Position numbers and translations under genes: made by a program. The notes under the pieces were generated by a model, which worked only from the letters and a program-made list of their open reading frames with translations, had not been told where the DNA came from and searched no databases. This document shows positions 17,655 through 25,301 of a DNA stretch of 64,000 nucleotides, in pieces. The DNA is from Candidatus Woesearchaeota archaeon (GTDB taxonomy: Archaea; Nanobdellota; Nanobdellia; Woesearchaeales; GW2011-AR4): the NCBI GenBank assembly GCA_016185755.1, contig JACPMX010000004.1, positions 62,001 through 126,000 on the forward strand. The letters are read 5' to 3'. Numbering within the stretch: position 1 is the stretch's first letter; each line of letters begins with the position of its first letter.

Positions 17655-18073
17655 TTGAAATCAAGAGCCAGAAAGAAAAACTGATAGGGGCGACAGGAAC
17701 TTTATCCGGATTCTCAAGCATACTGGGATCATGGCAGATATGCCACAACATATGCCTCGGGATAGTCTTTGCTTTAAGCCTTATCGGCATAACCATAACT
17801 GGAATGCCATTGCTTTTCCTCACAAAAATAGCAATTCCATTATGGACAATAGCTGTTTTGCTTTTAATTGCAACAATTATTCTTTACCATACCAAGAAAT
17901 GCATTTCAAAAAATCTTATTATTCTTAACTCGGGATTGATAATAGCAGGCATTCCATTCCAAAACTTGCAGCAGTATTCAGTATTTTTCTGGACGATTGG
18001 AGGCTTAACAGCCCTTACAGCAATAGTTTTATTTGTCAAAGACAAAATAAAGGTGAGAAATGAAAAAAATTGA
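17648..18073 (+). CDS. Four-span membrane protein with Cys pair
   Basis: 141 residues with about four spans. Near residues 30-36 a Cys-His-x-x-Cys motif (CHNIC) sits at the start of the first span, and another Cys (TKKC) follows the third. This recalls small metal transporters such as MerT/MerC-type proteins, but the match is only in style. Overlaps both neighbours (7 bases before, 14 bases after), so it is coupled to the island's operon. Confidence 0.65.
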   Translation: MVIEIKSQKEKLIGATGTLSGFSSILGSWQICHNICLGIVFALSLIGITITGMPLLFLTKIAIPLWTIAVLLLIATIILYHTKKCISKNLIILNSGLIIAGIPFQNLQQYSVFFWTIGGLTALTAIVLFVKDKIKVRNEKN

Positions 18074-18506
18074 CTTAATTATTTATGCCATCTTGGCAGC
18101 AGTGATTGGAGTTGGAATTTATACTATTTACGGCTTTATGACTGATAAGCCTGCAAACAGCGAAATTCAGGAGGCTGGTTCATTAAGTATGATATCAACT
18201 GGAAGCACAGATTCAGGCGATGTTGCAGTCGATTTGACTCCAATTAAAATAGATGATAAAAATCTTGTTTTGAGCATTGCGTTAAACACGCATTCAGTTG
18301 AATTAAGCCAGTTTGACCTAAAAAAAATCACCGCATTGAGGTATAACGGAAAAACTGCATATCCTGTTGAAGCGCCAAAAATCGAATCCCACCATTCTTC
18401 CGGCAATATGGTGTTCAATGTAGATGGAAATTTAAAGGATTTCACAGTTACAATCAAGGGCATTCCAAAAATTGAGGAAAGGGTCTACAAATGGAGTGGG
18501 AGGTGA
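18060..18506 (+). CDS. Single-span exported protein with His pair
   Basis: 148 residues. One N-terminal anchor (IIYAILAAVIGVGIYTIYGF) and a beta-rich outer domain, with two adjacent His in KIESHHSSGNM. It looks like a small periplasmic-side domain of immunoglobulin-like fold, possibly metal binding. Overlaps the previous gene by 14 bases and is followed after 5 bases by the DUF2892 gene. Family unknown. Confidence 0.65.
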   Translation: MKKIDLIIYAILAAVIGVGIYTIYGFMTDKPANSEIQEAGSLSMISTGSTDSGDVAVDLTPIKIDDKNLVLSIALNTHSVELSQFDLKKITALRYNGKTAYPVEAPKIESHHSSGNMVFNVDGNLKDFTVTIKGIPKIEERVYKWSGR

Positions 18507-18511
18507 GAAAA

Positions 18512-18712
18512 ATGAAGCAGAATTTGGGAAAAACTGACAGGGTTTTGAGGTTTGCATTGGCTTTTTGGTGGCTCGGGCCATGGGCTCCAAAATACAGCAT
18601 TGAATGGGTTAACTGGGCAATATTCATTGTCGGCTGGATTGCACTGGCTGAAAGTTTTTTCGGGTATTGCTGGCTGCACAATCTGCTCGGGATAGACAAC
18701 AAAAGCCAATAA
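18512..18712 (+). CDS. DUF2892 (YgaP-like) small membrane protein
   Basis: 66 residues from the ATG at 18512, chosen because gggaggtgag at 18498-18506 is a good ribosome site before it; the in-frame ATG at 18491 overlaps the previous gene. Sequence MKQNLGKTDRVLRFALAFWW is the DUF2892 signature, followed by two membrane spans and a GYCWLHNLLG end. The family occurs with rhodanese and sulfur- or metal-handling genes and is thought to sit in the inner membrane; role unknown. Confidence 0.85.
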   Translation: MKQNLGKTDRVLRFALAFWWLGPWAPKYSIEWVNWAIFIVGWIALAESFFGYCWLHNLLGIDNKSQ

Positions 18713-18720
18713 GGCTCCAA

Positions 18721-18882
18721 ATGGCCAAGGAGATTAAAAAATCAGGCAAAAAATATTTTGAATGTGAAGAGTGCAGTTTTATTTATAAAGACAGAAAAAT
18801 TGCCAAAAAATGCGAGGATTATTGCAGAAAGCACCATGCCTGCAGCATAGATATAACAAAGCATGCGATAAAAATCAATTAA
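18721..18882 (+). CDS. Small Cys/His-rich protein (53 residues)
   Basis: A 53-residue protein with CEECSFIY, then KKCEDYCRKHHACS: five or six Cys and two His, enough for one or two metal sites. Proteins of this look are common beside heavy-metal ATPases in archaea, but the family has no firm name here. It sits 8 bases after the DUF2892 stop and 18 bases before a YHS protein. Confidence 0.7.
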   Translation: MAKEIKKSGKKYFECEECSFIYKDRKIAKKCEDYCRKHHACSIDITKHAIKIN

Positions 18883-18900
18883 GCATCAAATAAACAAAAA

Positions 18901-19026
18901 ATGGCAACAGACCCAATATGCGGGATGGAAGTGGATGAAAAAACTGCAGGATACAGCCTATTGAAGAAAGGAAAAAGACATTATTTTTGCAGCGAAAATT
19001 GCTACAAGGAATTCAAATCCAGATAA
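18901..19026 (+). CDS. Stand-alone YHS-domain protein (41 residues)
   Basis: 41 residues, nearly a bare YHS domain: ATDPICGMEVDE, then HYFCSENCYKEFKS. YHS domains bind soft metal ions, probably copper, with Cys and His. It ends one base before the P-type ATPase, whose own N-terminus carries the same domain, so it may be a metallochaperone for the pump or a source of duplication. Too short to be listed by default gene finders, but the domain match is clear. Confidence 0.85.
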   Translation: MATDPICGMEVDEKTAGYSLLKKGKRHYFCSENCYKEFKSR

Positions 19027-19027
19027 T

Positions 19028-21133
19028 ATGGCAAAGGATGTAATCTGCGGGATGTATGTTGATGAGGCTAAAGCAAAGTTCAGGACAGTGCAGGATGGGG
19101 CGACATATTATTTCTGCAGCGGCAGCTGCCTAGAAGCCTTTTTGAAGCCGGAAAAGGAAAAAAGAAACTTGAGATATTTGACAATTTTCGGGCTTGGCAT
19201 TGGACTGTTGACTGCCTTCTTTGAATATTTCTATAAAATCTCATGGCTTGGAATACACAACCACATTTGGCTTTTCCTTCTTGCAACCCCTGTGCAGTTC
19301 ATTGTGGGCTGGAGATTCTACAAGGGAACCTGGGATGCAATCAAGGCAAGACAGGCGAACATGGACAGCTTGATAGCGCTCGGGACAAGCGCTGCATGGG
19401 TTTACAGCACAATAGTTGCATTTCAGGGCGTTTTATGGCCAGTCATATTTCCTGCAACAGGTGCCATGACCGAGGTTTACTTTACAGAATCTGGCTTGAT
19501 CATTGGCTTCATCATGCTTGGCAAATATTTGGAGCACATAGTCAAAGGAAAGGCCTCCAAGTCCATAAGAAAGCTGATGGACTTGCAGCCAAGGCTCGCT
19601 ACTGTAGTAAGGAAAGGAGAGGAAATCCAGGTTCCTGTTGAGCAGGTAAAAGTTGGCGATGTGATAATTGTGAAGCCGGGAGAAAAGATAGCTGTCGATG
19701 GCATTGTGATTGAAGGCCATTCCTCAATTGACCAGTCGATGATTACCGGTGAATCAATCCCAGTTGGAAAAAAGGCAGGAGATGATGTGATAGGCGCAAC
19801 AATCAACAAGGGAAGTTTGTTGAAAATAAAAGCCACAAAGGTTGGGGAGGCAACTACATTGGCCCAGATTGTCAAGATGGTGCAGGAATCAATTGCAAGC
19901 AGGGCCCCTATGCAAAGATTAGCAGATGTCGTTTCATCTTATTTTGTGCCTGTTGTAATCGCAATAGCGGTTTTGTCTTTTTTATTCTGGTACTTTGTAA
20001 TGGATTTGCATTTTCCAATGGCGATGACAATGCTTATCTCAGTTTTGATAATTGCATGCCCTTGCGCCTTGGGCATAGCGACTCCGTCCGCAATAATGAT
20101 AGGAGCTGGCAAAGGCGCCCAAAATGGAATACTGGTCAAGAGCGGGGAATTTCTGGAAAAAACACATAAAATAACTTCCATTATCTTTGACAAGACTGGA
20201 ACTTTGACAAAAGGCGAGCCTTCTGTCACAGATATTGTTGTGATTGATTCAGAGTATATAGACAATAATGTTATAAAATTGGCAGCTGTTGCTGAAAAAG
20301 GCTCCGAGCATCCATTAGGGCAGGCTGTATTGAAGAAAGCAGACGATATGAAAATAAAAGCGGCCAACGGGGAATCATACAAAACATTTGCAGGAAAAGG
20401 GATTAAATGCAGTTATAAAAACAAATCCATTCTTGTTGGAAACAGATTACTTTTGAAAGACAATAAAATAGAAACAAGAGGTATAGAGGAAAAAATACAA
20501 AGGCTTGAAAATGAAGGCAAGACAGTTGTTATAGTGGCATATGGCAAAGACATGATAGGAATTATAGCAATAGCAGACACATTGAAGGAGTTTTCAAGAG
20601 AAGCTGTCAAGGAATTAAAAAGAATGGGCAAAGAGGTCTGGATGATTACAGGCGACAATGAAAGGACTGCAAAAGCCATCGCATCCCAATTAGGTATAGG
20701 AAATATTATGGCAGAGGTCTTGCCTCAGGATAAGGCAAAAAAGGTAAAGGAGCTGCAGCATAAAGGAAAGATAGTTGCAGCCGTGGGAGATGGCATCAAT
20801 GATGCCCCAATGCTTGCGCAGGCTGATGTCGGCATATCAGTCGGGGCAGGGACTGACATTGCAAAAGAGACAGGGGGCATTGTATTAATAAAAAATGATT
20901 TGAGGGATGTTGTGACTGCAATTGACTTGAGCAAAAAAACAGTGAACAAGATGAAGCAGAATTTATTTTGGGCTTTTTTCTACAATGTCGCTTTGATTCC
21001 GGTTGCAGCCGGCGCGCTTTATCCTTTCGGGATTTTGTTCAATCCTATTTTTGCGGCAATAGCGATGGCTTCAAGCTCCATAACTGTTGTCGGGAATGCC
21101 ATGCTGCTGAATTTTTACAAGGCCAGAATCTAG
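19028..21133 (+). CDS. copB: Copper-type P1B ATPase with N-terminal YHS domain
   Basis: 701 residues. Residues 1-40 are a YHS domain (VICGMYVDEAKAKF, YYFCSGSCLEAF) in place of the usual heavy-metal-associated domain. Then ~8 membrane spans, the actuator TGESIPV, the transmembrane CPC motif (IIACPCALGIATPSA), phosphorylation site DKTGTLTKG, nucleotide-binding HPLGQAV, and hinge GDGINDAPMLAQAD. CPC ATPases of the CopA/CopB group export Cu(I) or Ag(I). All motifs are intact. One base after the lone YHS gene. Metal specificity between copper and silver cannot be settled. Confidence 0.93.
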   Translation: MAKDVICGMYVDEAKAKFRTVQDGATYYFCSGSCLEAFLKPEKEKRNLRYLTIFGLGIGLLTAFFEYFYKISWLGIHNHIWLFLLATPVQFIVGWRFYKGTWDAIKARQANMDSLIALGTSAAWVYSTIVAFQGVLWPVIFPATGAMTEVYFTESGLIIGFIMLGKYLEHIVKGKASKSIRKLMDLQPRLATVVRKGEEIQVPVEQVKVGDVIIVKPGEKIAVDGIVIEGHSSIDQSMITGESIPVGKKAGDDVIGATINKGSLLKIKATKVGEATTLAQIVKMVQESIASRAPMQRLADVVSSYFVPVVIAIAVLSFLFWYFVMDLHFPMAMTMLISVLIIACPCALGIATPSAIMIGAGKGAQNGILVKSGEFLEKTHKITSIIFDKTGTLTKGEPSVTDIVVIDSEYIDNNVIKLAAVAEKGSEHPLGQAVLKKADDMKIKAANGESYKTFAGKGIKCSYKNKSILVGNRLLLKDNKIETRGIEEKIQRLENEGKTVVIVAYGKDMIGIIAIADTLKEFSREAVKELKRMGKEVWMITGDNERTAKAIASQLGIGNIMAEVLPQDKAKKVKELQHKGKIVAAVGDGINDAPMLAQADVGISVGAGTDIAKETGGIVLIKNDLRDVVTAIDLSKKTVNKMKQNLFWAFFYNVALIPVAAGALYPFGILFNPIFAAIAMASSSITVVGNAMLLNFYKARI

Positions 21134-21184
21134 GCATATCCTGCTTTCAGTAAGTTTAAAAAGCCTGTTTTCTACTAATTCAAT

Positions 21185-21787
21185 ATGGCAAAAGACCCTA
21201 TATGCGGAATGGATGTGAACGAATCAGCAGCAAGGAAAAAAGGCTTGTTCCTAAAAAATGACAATGCTGAATACTTTTTCTGCAGCCCGGGCTGCAAGGA
21301 AAAATTTGAAAAAAAGCTTAAAGAAGGCAAATTTTCTGCAGTACAAAAGTCAATACCCATTATTTTAGTTGCCATGATTTCAATTTTTGCCGTGTTGTCT
21401 TTTATCTACGGTTTCATGCCAAAATTCATGGGCATTTTTTTCTTAATAGTTTCTCTCCTAAAAATGCCAGACTGGAAAGGCTTTGTGAATTCCTTTTCAA
21501 TGTATGATGTTATAGCCAAAAATTTCAGGTTATATGCATGGGCATACCCTGCAATAGAGTTTATTTTGGGAATTTTGTTCTTTTTCAATATAAATGTATT
21601 TTTGGCGGCTGCTGCAACCTTGATTATCATGTCTATTGGAACAGTTGGAGTGACGCAAAATCTTCTGTCAAAAAATCCGGTGAAATGTGCCTGTCTCGGG
21701 ACTTTGATCAACATCCCATTGACAAAATTTACATTGTTTGAGGATATTCTGATGGCTGTGATGGCATTGATGGTTTTGATATTTTAA
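21185..21787 (+). CDS. YHS domain fused to MauE-like membrane domain
   Basis: 200 residues. N-terminal YHS domain (DPICGMDVNES, YFFCSPGCKEKFEK), then about four spans. The third loop has KNPVKCACLGTLINIP, a MauE/DoxX-like signature with a Cys-x-Cys. MauE proteins sit near thiol-disulfide systems and may help cysteine oxidation. The fusion suggests a metal-facing thiol protein of the island's last gene. A TATA-like element lies around 21150-21160. It converges with DUF763, overlapping by 4 bases. Confidence 0.8.
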   Translation: MAKDPICGMDVNESAARKKGLFLKNDNAEYFFCSPGCKEKFEKKLKEGKFSAVQKSIPIILVAMISIFAVLSFIYGFMPKFMGIFFLIVSLLKMPDWKGFVNSFSMYDVIAKNFRLYAWAYPAIEFILGILFFFNINVFLAAAATLIIMSIGTVGVTQNLLSKNPVKCACLGTLINIPLTKFTLFEDILMAVMALMVLIF

Positions 21788-22905
21788 GAATAAAAGCTGC
21801 TCAATCTCTTGATAGCGCCCAGCTTATCCTTATCCCCCAATTTGGCATCTCTTATTGCATTCTTCATTATGTCAATCGTCTCATCATAGTGCTTCCTGTC
21901 AATCTCATAAGGAATTTTGTCTTTTCCTCCGACTGCAAACGAGAATTTGACAGGGTCTTTCCAGCTTATCTCTGTCCCGTAAATAAGCTCCGATGCCAGT
22001 GCCAAGCTCCTTATCGTCTTTGCGCCGATGCCTTTTATTGCGACAAGCTCCTCGTAATTTGAGGGCTGCAATTCATGTGCTTTTTTGAGGGTTTCAATAT
22101 TTCTCTTGTCCATGTCTATTATCGCGTGCTTTGGAGTCATTGTCATGATTTTTGTTTTTTGATTGCTAAAATTGTTTAATGTTTTTTGTATTGAAGTTTT
22201 CTTGTTTAGTTTTACATTGAAATGCTTTGCCAAGTGATTTATGTCGTCATTGACCAAATCAACTGATATTTTTTTTATTTCATTGTTGTTTCGTGATGTC
22301 AAGTCCAATGTATTATTATTCAGATTATCACAGCATATGGCACTATGGGGCTCTTCTACAAAATTAGCAATGTTGTCGCTAATCCAATGGTATCTTCTTG
22401 CGTATCTGTTAAAAGAATTCATGCCCTGCTGCACCACAACCCAGTTTCCCCTGTCATCAAAAACAAAAGAATGGTGATATAATTGATAGCCGTCCTGCAC
22501 AAGGGAATTGTCAATCTTTGCGCTAATTTTTGAGGAATATTTCAGCCTGTCAATTTTTGATGAAGAAAAATTGAAATCTGTGTTCTCTATCTCATCAAGG
22601 GCTTTCCTTGAAACTTTGCCCTTGCCGCCTGCCACTTTGATGCCAAGATTCTGCTTGTTGACGGCCTCTTTTAAGGCGCCTAAAGTCGTAGTGGTGAGCC
22701 CCGAACTATGCCAGTCAAAACCAATTACGCATCCAAATGACTGCAGCCAGTAAGGATCAGCAAGCCTTCTCAGGAATTCTTCATTGCCATACTCATAAAC
22801 CAATGTCTCGCTTATAGCTCCAGCCAGCTTCTTCATCCTTGGAAAGAGCCATCTAGGGCAGCTTCCCCCATGCAAAGGCAAGTTGGCTATTCCGGTCTTG
22901 AGCAT
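21784..22905 (-). CDS. DUF763 family protein
   Basis: About 373 residues from the ATG at 22905, which a TATA box (ATATATAAA, minus strand, around 22924-22934) places ~25 bases downstream; an upstream ATG is unlikely. The N-terminal TGIANLPLHGGSCPRWLF is the DUF763 signature, and the rest matches: FGCVIGFDWHSSGLTTTTLG, SFVFDDRGNWVVVQQGMN. Around residues 280-310 there is helix-hairpin-helix-like GIGAKTIRSLAL, suggesting DNA binding. DUF763 proteins are widespread in archaea and some bacteria, nuclease-like by suggestion only. Confidence 0.92.
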   Translation of the reverse strand: MLKTGIANLPLHGGSCPRWLFPRMKKLAGAISETLVYEYGNEEFLRRLADPYWLQSFGCVIGFDWHSSGLTTTTLGALKEAVNKQNLGIKVAGGKGKVSRKALDEIENTDFNFSSSKIDRLKYSSKISAKIDNSLVQDGYQLYHHSFVFDDRGNWVVVQQGMNSFNRYARRYHWISDNIANFVEEPHSAICCDNLNNNTLDLTSRNNNEIKKISVDLVNDDINHLAKHFNVKLNKKTSIQKTLNNFSNQKTKIMTMTPKHAIIDMDKRNIETLKKAHELQPSNYEELVAIKGIGAKTIRSLALASELIYGTEISWKDPVKFSFAVGGKDKIPYEIDRKHYDETIDIMKNAIRDAKLGDKDKLGAIKRLSSFYS

Positions 22906-23008
22906 GATATTGGCATGCTTTGCATGTTTATATATTTCACACACGAATGTCCAGTGTCCAGTGGTATTTTTCCTTAAAGTTTTTAAATAGATTAAGATTA
23001 AAAACCCT

Positions 23009-23932
23009 ATGACATTCGTTGTCGCATCCTTTTACAAGTATGTGGGGATAGAAGACCCCCTAAAGCTCAGGAACGAGCAGCTTGAATTATGCCAGTCATT
23101 AAACTTAAAGGGCAGGATTCTGATAGGGAATGAGGGCATTAACGGCTCTGTCTGCGGCAAAAAGCATGCTGTCGGGGAATATAAGGCAAAAATGGCTGAA
23201 GGCTCCTTATTTTCAGGCATGGAGTTCAAGGAGCAGGGAGCGCAAAAGCAGGCCTTCAGCAGGCTCTATATTTCAGTAAGGAAAGAGATAGTGCATTTTG
23301 GGGCGAAAGTTGATTTGAGGAATACCGCTCAATTTCTGGAGCCAAAGCAGCTAAAGGAGTGGCTTGACAATAATGAAGACCTTGTTTTGGTTGACATGAG
23401 GAATGATTACGAGTCAAAAATAGGAAAATTCCGGAATGCCGTTACATTGAGCATTGGGAATTTCAGGGATTTGCCAAGTGCAGTTGATGGTATAAAAAGC
23501 CTGAAGGATAAAAAAATAGTGGCATACTGCACAGGCGGCATAAGGTGCGAGAAAGCCTCTGCTTTTTTAAAGGAAAGCGGCTTCAGCAATGTTTACCAGC
23601 TAAAAGGCGGAATCCTGAAATTTGGAGAGCAATTCCCGGACACTTACTGGGAAGGAAGGTGCTTTGTGTTTGACGAGAGGATTGCAATCGGCCTTAACAA
23701 AAGCAAAAATGACCCTATTGCTGTATGCGGATTATGCAGTAAAAAAGCTGAAAACTACATAAACTGCCACAATCTGGACTGCGACAAATTATTTTCATGC
23801 TGTGATGACTGCCTTTTCAAATACAATGCAAGCTGCTCGGATGATTGCAGCACAGCCCCAAAAAGAAGAAAGAGGAATATAGTGGTGGATCAGTCATCAT
23901 CCAGCAAGCTTTTGTCCCTTGTCACGACATAA
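23009..23932 (+). CDS. trhO: tRNA uridine hydroxylase TrhO (UPF0176 rhodanese)
   Basis: 307 residues. N-terminal UPF0176 domain (FYKYVGIEDP, GRILIGNEGINGSVCG), rhodanese domain with active loop CTGGIRCEKA, C-terminal Cys-rich zinc part (CGLCSKKA, SCCDDC). TrhO hydroxylates U34 of certain tRNAs, the first step toward 5-oxyacetyl/methoxyuridine. Motifs intact. A TATA-like ttttaaatag at 22981-22990 lies ~24 bases before the ATG. Its 3' end overlaps the convergent Tag-like gene by 43 bases. Confidence 0.9.
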   Translation: MTFVVASFYKYVGIEDPLKLRNEQLELCQSLNLKGRILIGNEGINGSVCGKKHAVGEYKAKMAEGSLFSGMEFKEQGAQKQAFSRLYISVRKEIVHFGAKVDLRNTAQFLEPKQLKEWLDNNEDLVLVDMRNDYESKIGKFRNAVTLSIGNFRDLPSAVDGIKSLKDKKIVAYCTGGIRCEKASAFLKESGFSNVYQLKGGILKFGEQFPDTYWEGRCFVFDERIAIGLNKSKNDPIAVCGLCSKKAENYINCHNLDCDKLFSCCDDCLFKYNASCSDDCSTAPKRRKRNIVVDQSSSSKLLSLVTT

Positions 23933-24327
23933 GCCATCCATCTGCTGGTTTTGTGCCCTATCTTGGCGAATTTGCGCATTTCCTCCCTTACTGTCGGATT
24001 GAACAGCGGGTCTTTTCTGTTGTTTTTTTGGATTGCTTTTATCCAATCGCTGGTTGATTTGTGTTTTTTGATGATGTCCCGGCACATTTTTGCATTCTCG
24101 ATTATGGCTTTAATTTTTGGCTTATTTTTTATCATTCCTTCTTTCCTGGTTAGATTCTCCAAACTCTCATTTGCCACTTTATCAATGTCAAAATTGTGGA
24201 ATGCCTTCCTTATCCTGGGCCATCTTGAATGCACCAATTCCCACCTGAAGCCGGAAATGAAGATTATCTCTGCCATCACCTCGAGAAATTCTGCATCATT
24301 CTTCGGCTTGGGATGTATATGGGTCAT
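23890..24327 (-). CDS. Tag-like HhH DNA glycosylase, probably short
   Basis: 145 residues. EVMAEIIFISGFRWELVHSR and FHNFDIDKVANESLENL resemble the 3-methyladenine DNA glycosylase I (Tag) family; KNKPKIKAIIENAK matches its later helix. Usual Tag is ~185 residues with a zinc-binding N- and C-terminus that is not clear here, so this may be a short variant. The predicted role, removal of alkylated bases, is inferred. ATG overlaps the MscS stop by 4 bases. Its 3' end overlaps TrhO by 43 bases. Confidence 0.7.
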   Translation of the reverse strand: MTHIHPKPKNDAEFLEVMAEIIFISGFRWELVHSRWPRIRKAFHNFDIDKVANESLENLTRKEGMIKNKPKIKAIIENAKMCRDIIKKHKSTSDWIKAIQKNNRKDPLFNPTVREEMRKFAKIGHKTSRWMAYVVTRDKSLLDDD

Positions 24328-25199
24328 GTTGTTTGAAATCCTTGCCCCTTTTTAATTTTATTCCTGAAAACAACAGCATGATGAGGATATGCAAATTCAA
24401 CATTTTTTGATCTCATCACCATGTTCCACACTTCTTTTGTGACATTGCTTGAAAATTCCTGTATCCTCTGCGCAGGCGACAAATACCTTACATGGATGGA
24501 AATCCCGCTGTCCTTGAAGAATGTCCTGGCATAAGGCTCCTGCTTTATTAAATGTGAATATTCCTTCATGTGCTTCTTTGCGGCGTTCAGCGCAATTTCA
24601 ACTGCTTTATCGACGTTGCTCTGGTGGGTTACTATAAAAGAAACCTGGTCAAGTATATACTCGTCCTGCAATGTATAATTTATTATATTATGCTCGAAAA
24701 GGTTTGAATTAGGCACCATTATGATTCTTCTTGAGTTTTCCTCGCCTTCAACTATTCCTCCAACTTCCTCAATGTAGACATGCGTAAGCGTTATGTCCTT
24801 CACATCACCCTTCACGCTTCCTATAATGATTCTGTCACCTATCTGAAAAGGCCTTCTTATCACCACCATAATCCATGCTGCTACGCCCGTGATCGGCTTC
24901 TGCAGCGCCCATCCCAAAGCAGCTGAAAGCAGGCCAACCACAAGCCCGAGCCCTGTCCATGAGCCGGAATATGTAAAAAGCGCGAAAATAACTAAAAGTA
25001 CCCAAATGAAATAAGTAAGAATATCCGAGAATATGCCGATATTTGATACCTGCTTTTTTGTTTTGGCTCTATTCAACAGCTTTCTTTTAACAGTCTTTAT
25101 CACAAGCCCTGAAACAATCATAAGGGTTATAACTACAAAGATTGTCCTTAAAACAGGGATTATAATTGTGCTGTCATTGAAAATGTCCAGTATAGCCAT
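24324..25199 (-). CDS. mscS: MscS-type mechanosensitive channel
   Basis: 291 residues, standard small MscS size. Three membrane spans at the N-terminus with the pore helix (ALGWALQKPITGVAAWIMVV), a beta domain (QIGDRIIIGSVKGDVKDITL, GEENSRRIIMVPNSNLF) and C-terminal alpha/beta domain. It releases solutes on hypo-osmotic shock. Adjacent to the Tag-like gene by 4-base overlap. Confidence 0.92.
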   Translation of the reverse strand: MAILDIFNDSTIIIPVLRTIFVVITLMIVSGLVIKTVKRKLLNRAKTKKQVSNIGIFSDILTYFIWVLLVIFALFTYSGSWTGLGLVVGLLSAALGWALQKPITGVAAWIMVVIRRPFQIGDRIIIGSVKGDVKDITLTHVYIEEVGGIVEGEENSRRIIMVPNSNLFEHNIINYTLQDEYILDQVSFIVTHQSNVDKAVEIALNAAKKHMKEYSHLIKQEPYARTFFKDSGISIHVRYLSPAQRIQEFSSNVTKEVWNMVMRSKNVEFAYPHHAVVFRNKIKKGQGFQTT

Positions 25200-25301
25200 T
25201 GCTATTTAACCGGATTTTAGATACTTAAACGTATGCTTATATTATGGATATTCCAAAAGCCATCATCATTTAGACTGGTGGAATCCCAATGTTAAAAAGA
25301 A

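Noticed and set aside
22943-22966. GTCCAGTG repeated here and near 37310-37335
   Set aside because: Two close pairs of a short word in both places; too short to claim a repeat family, though noted.
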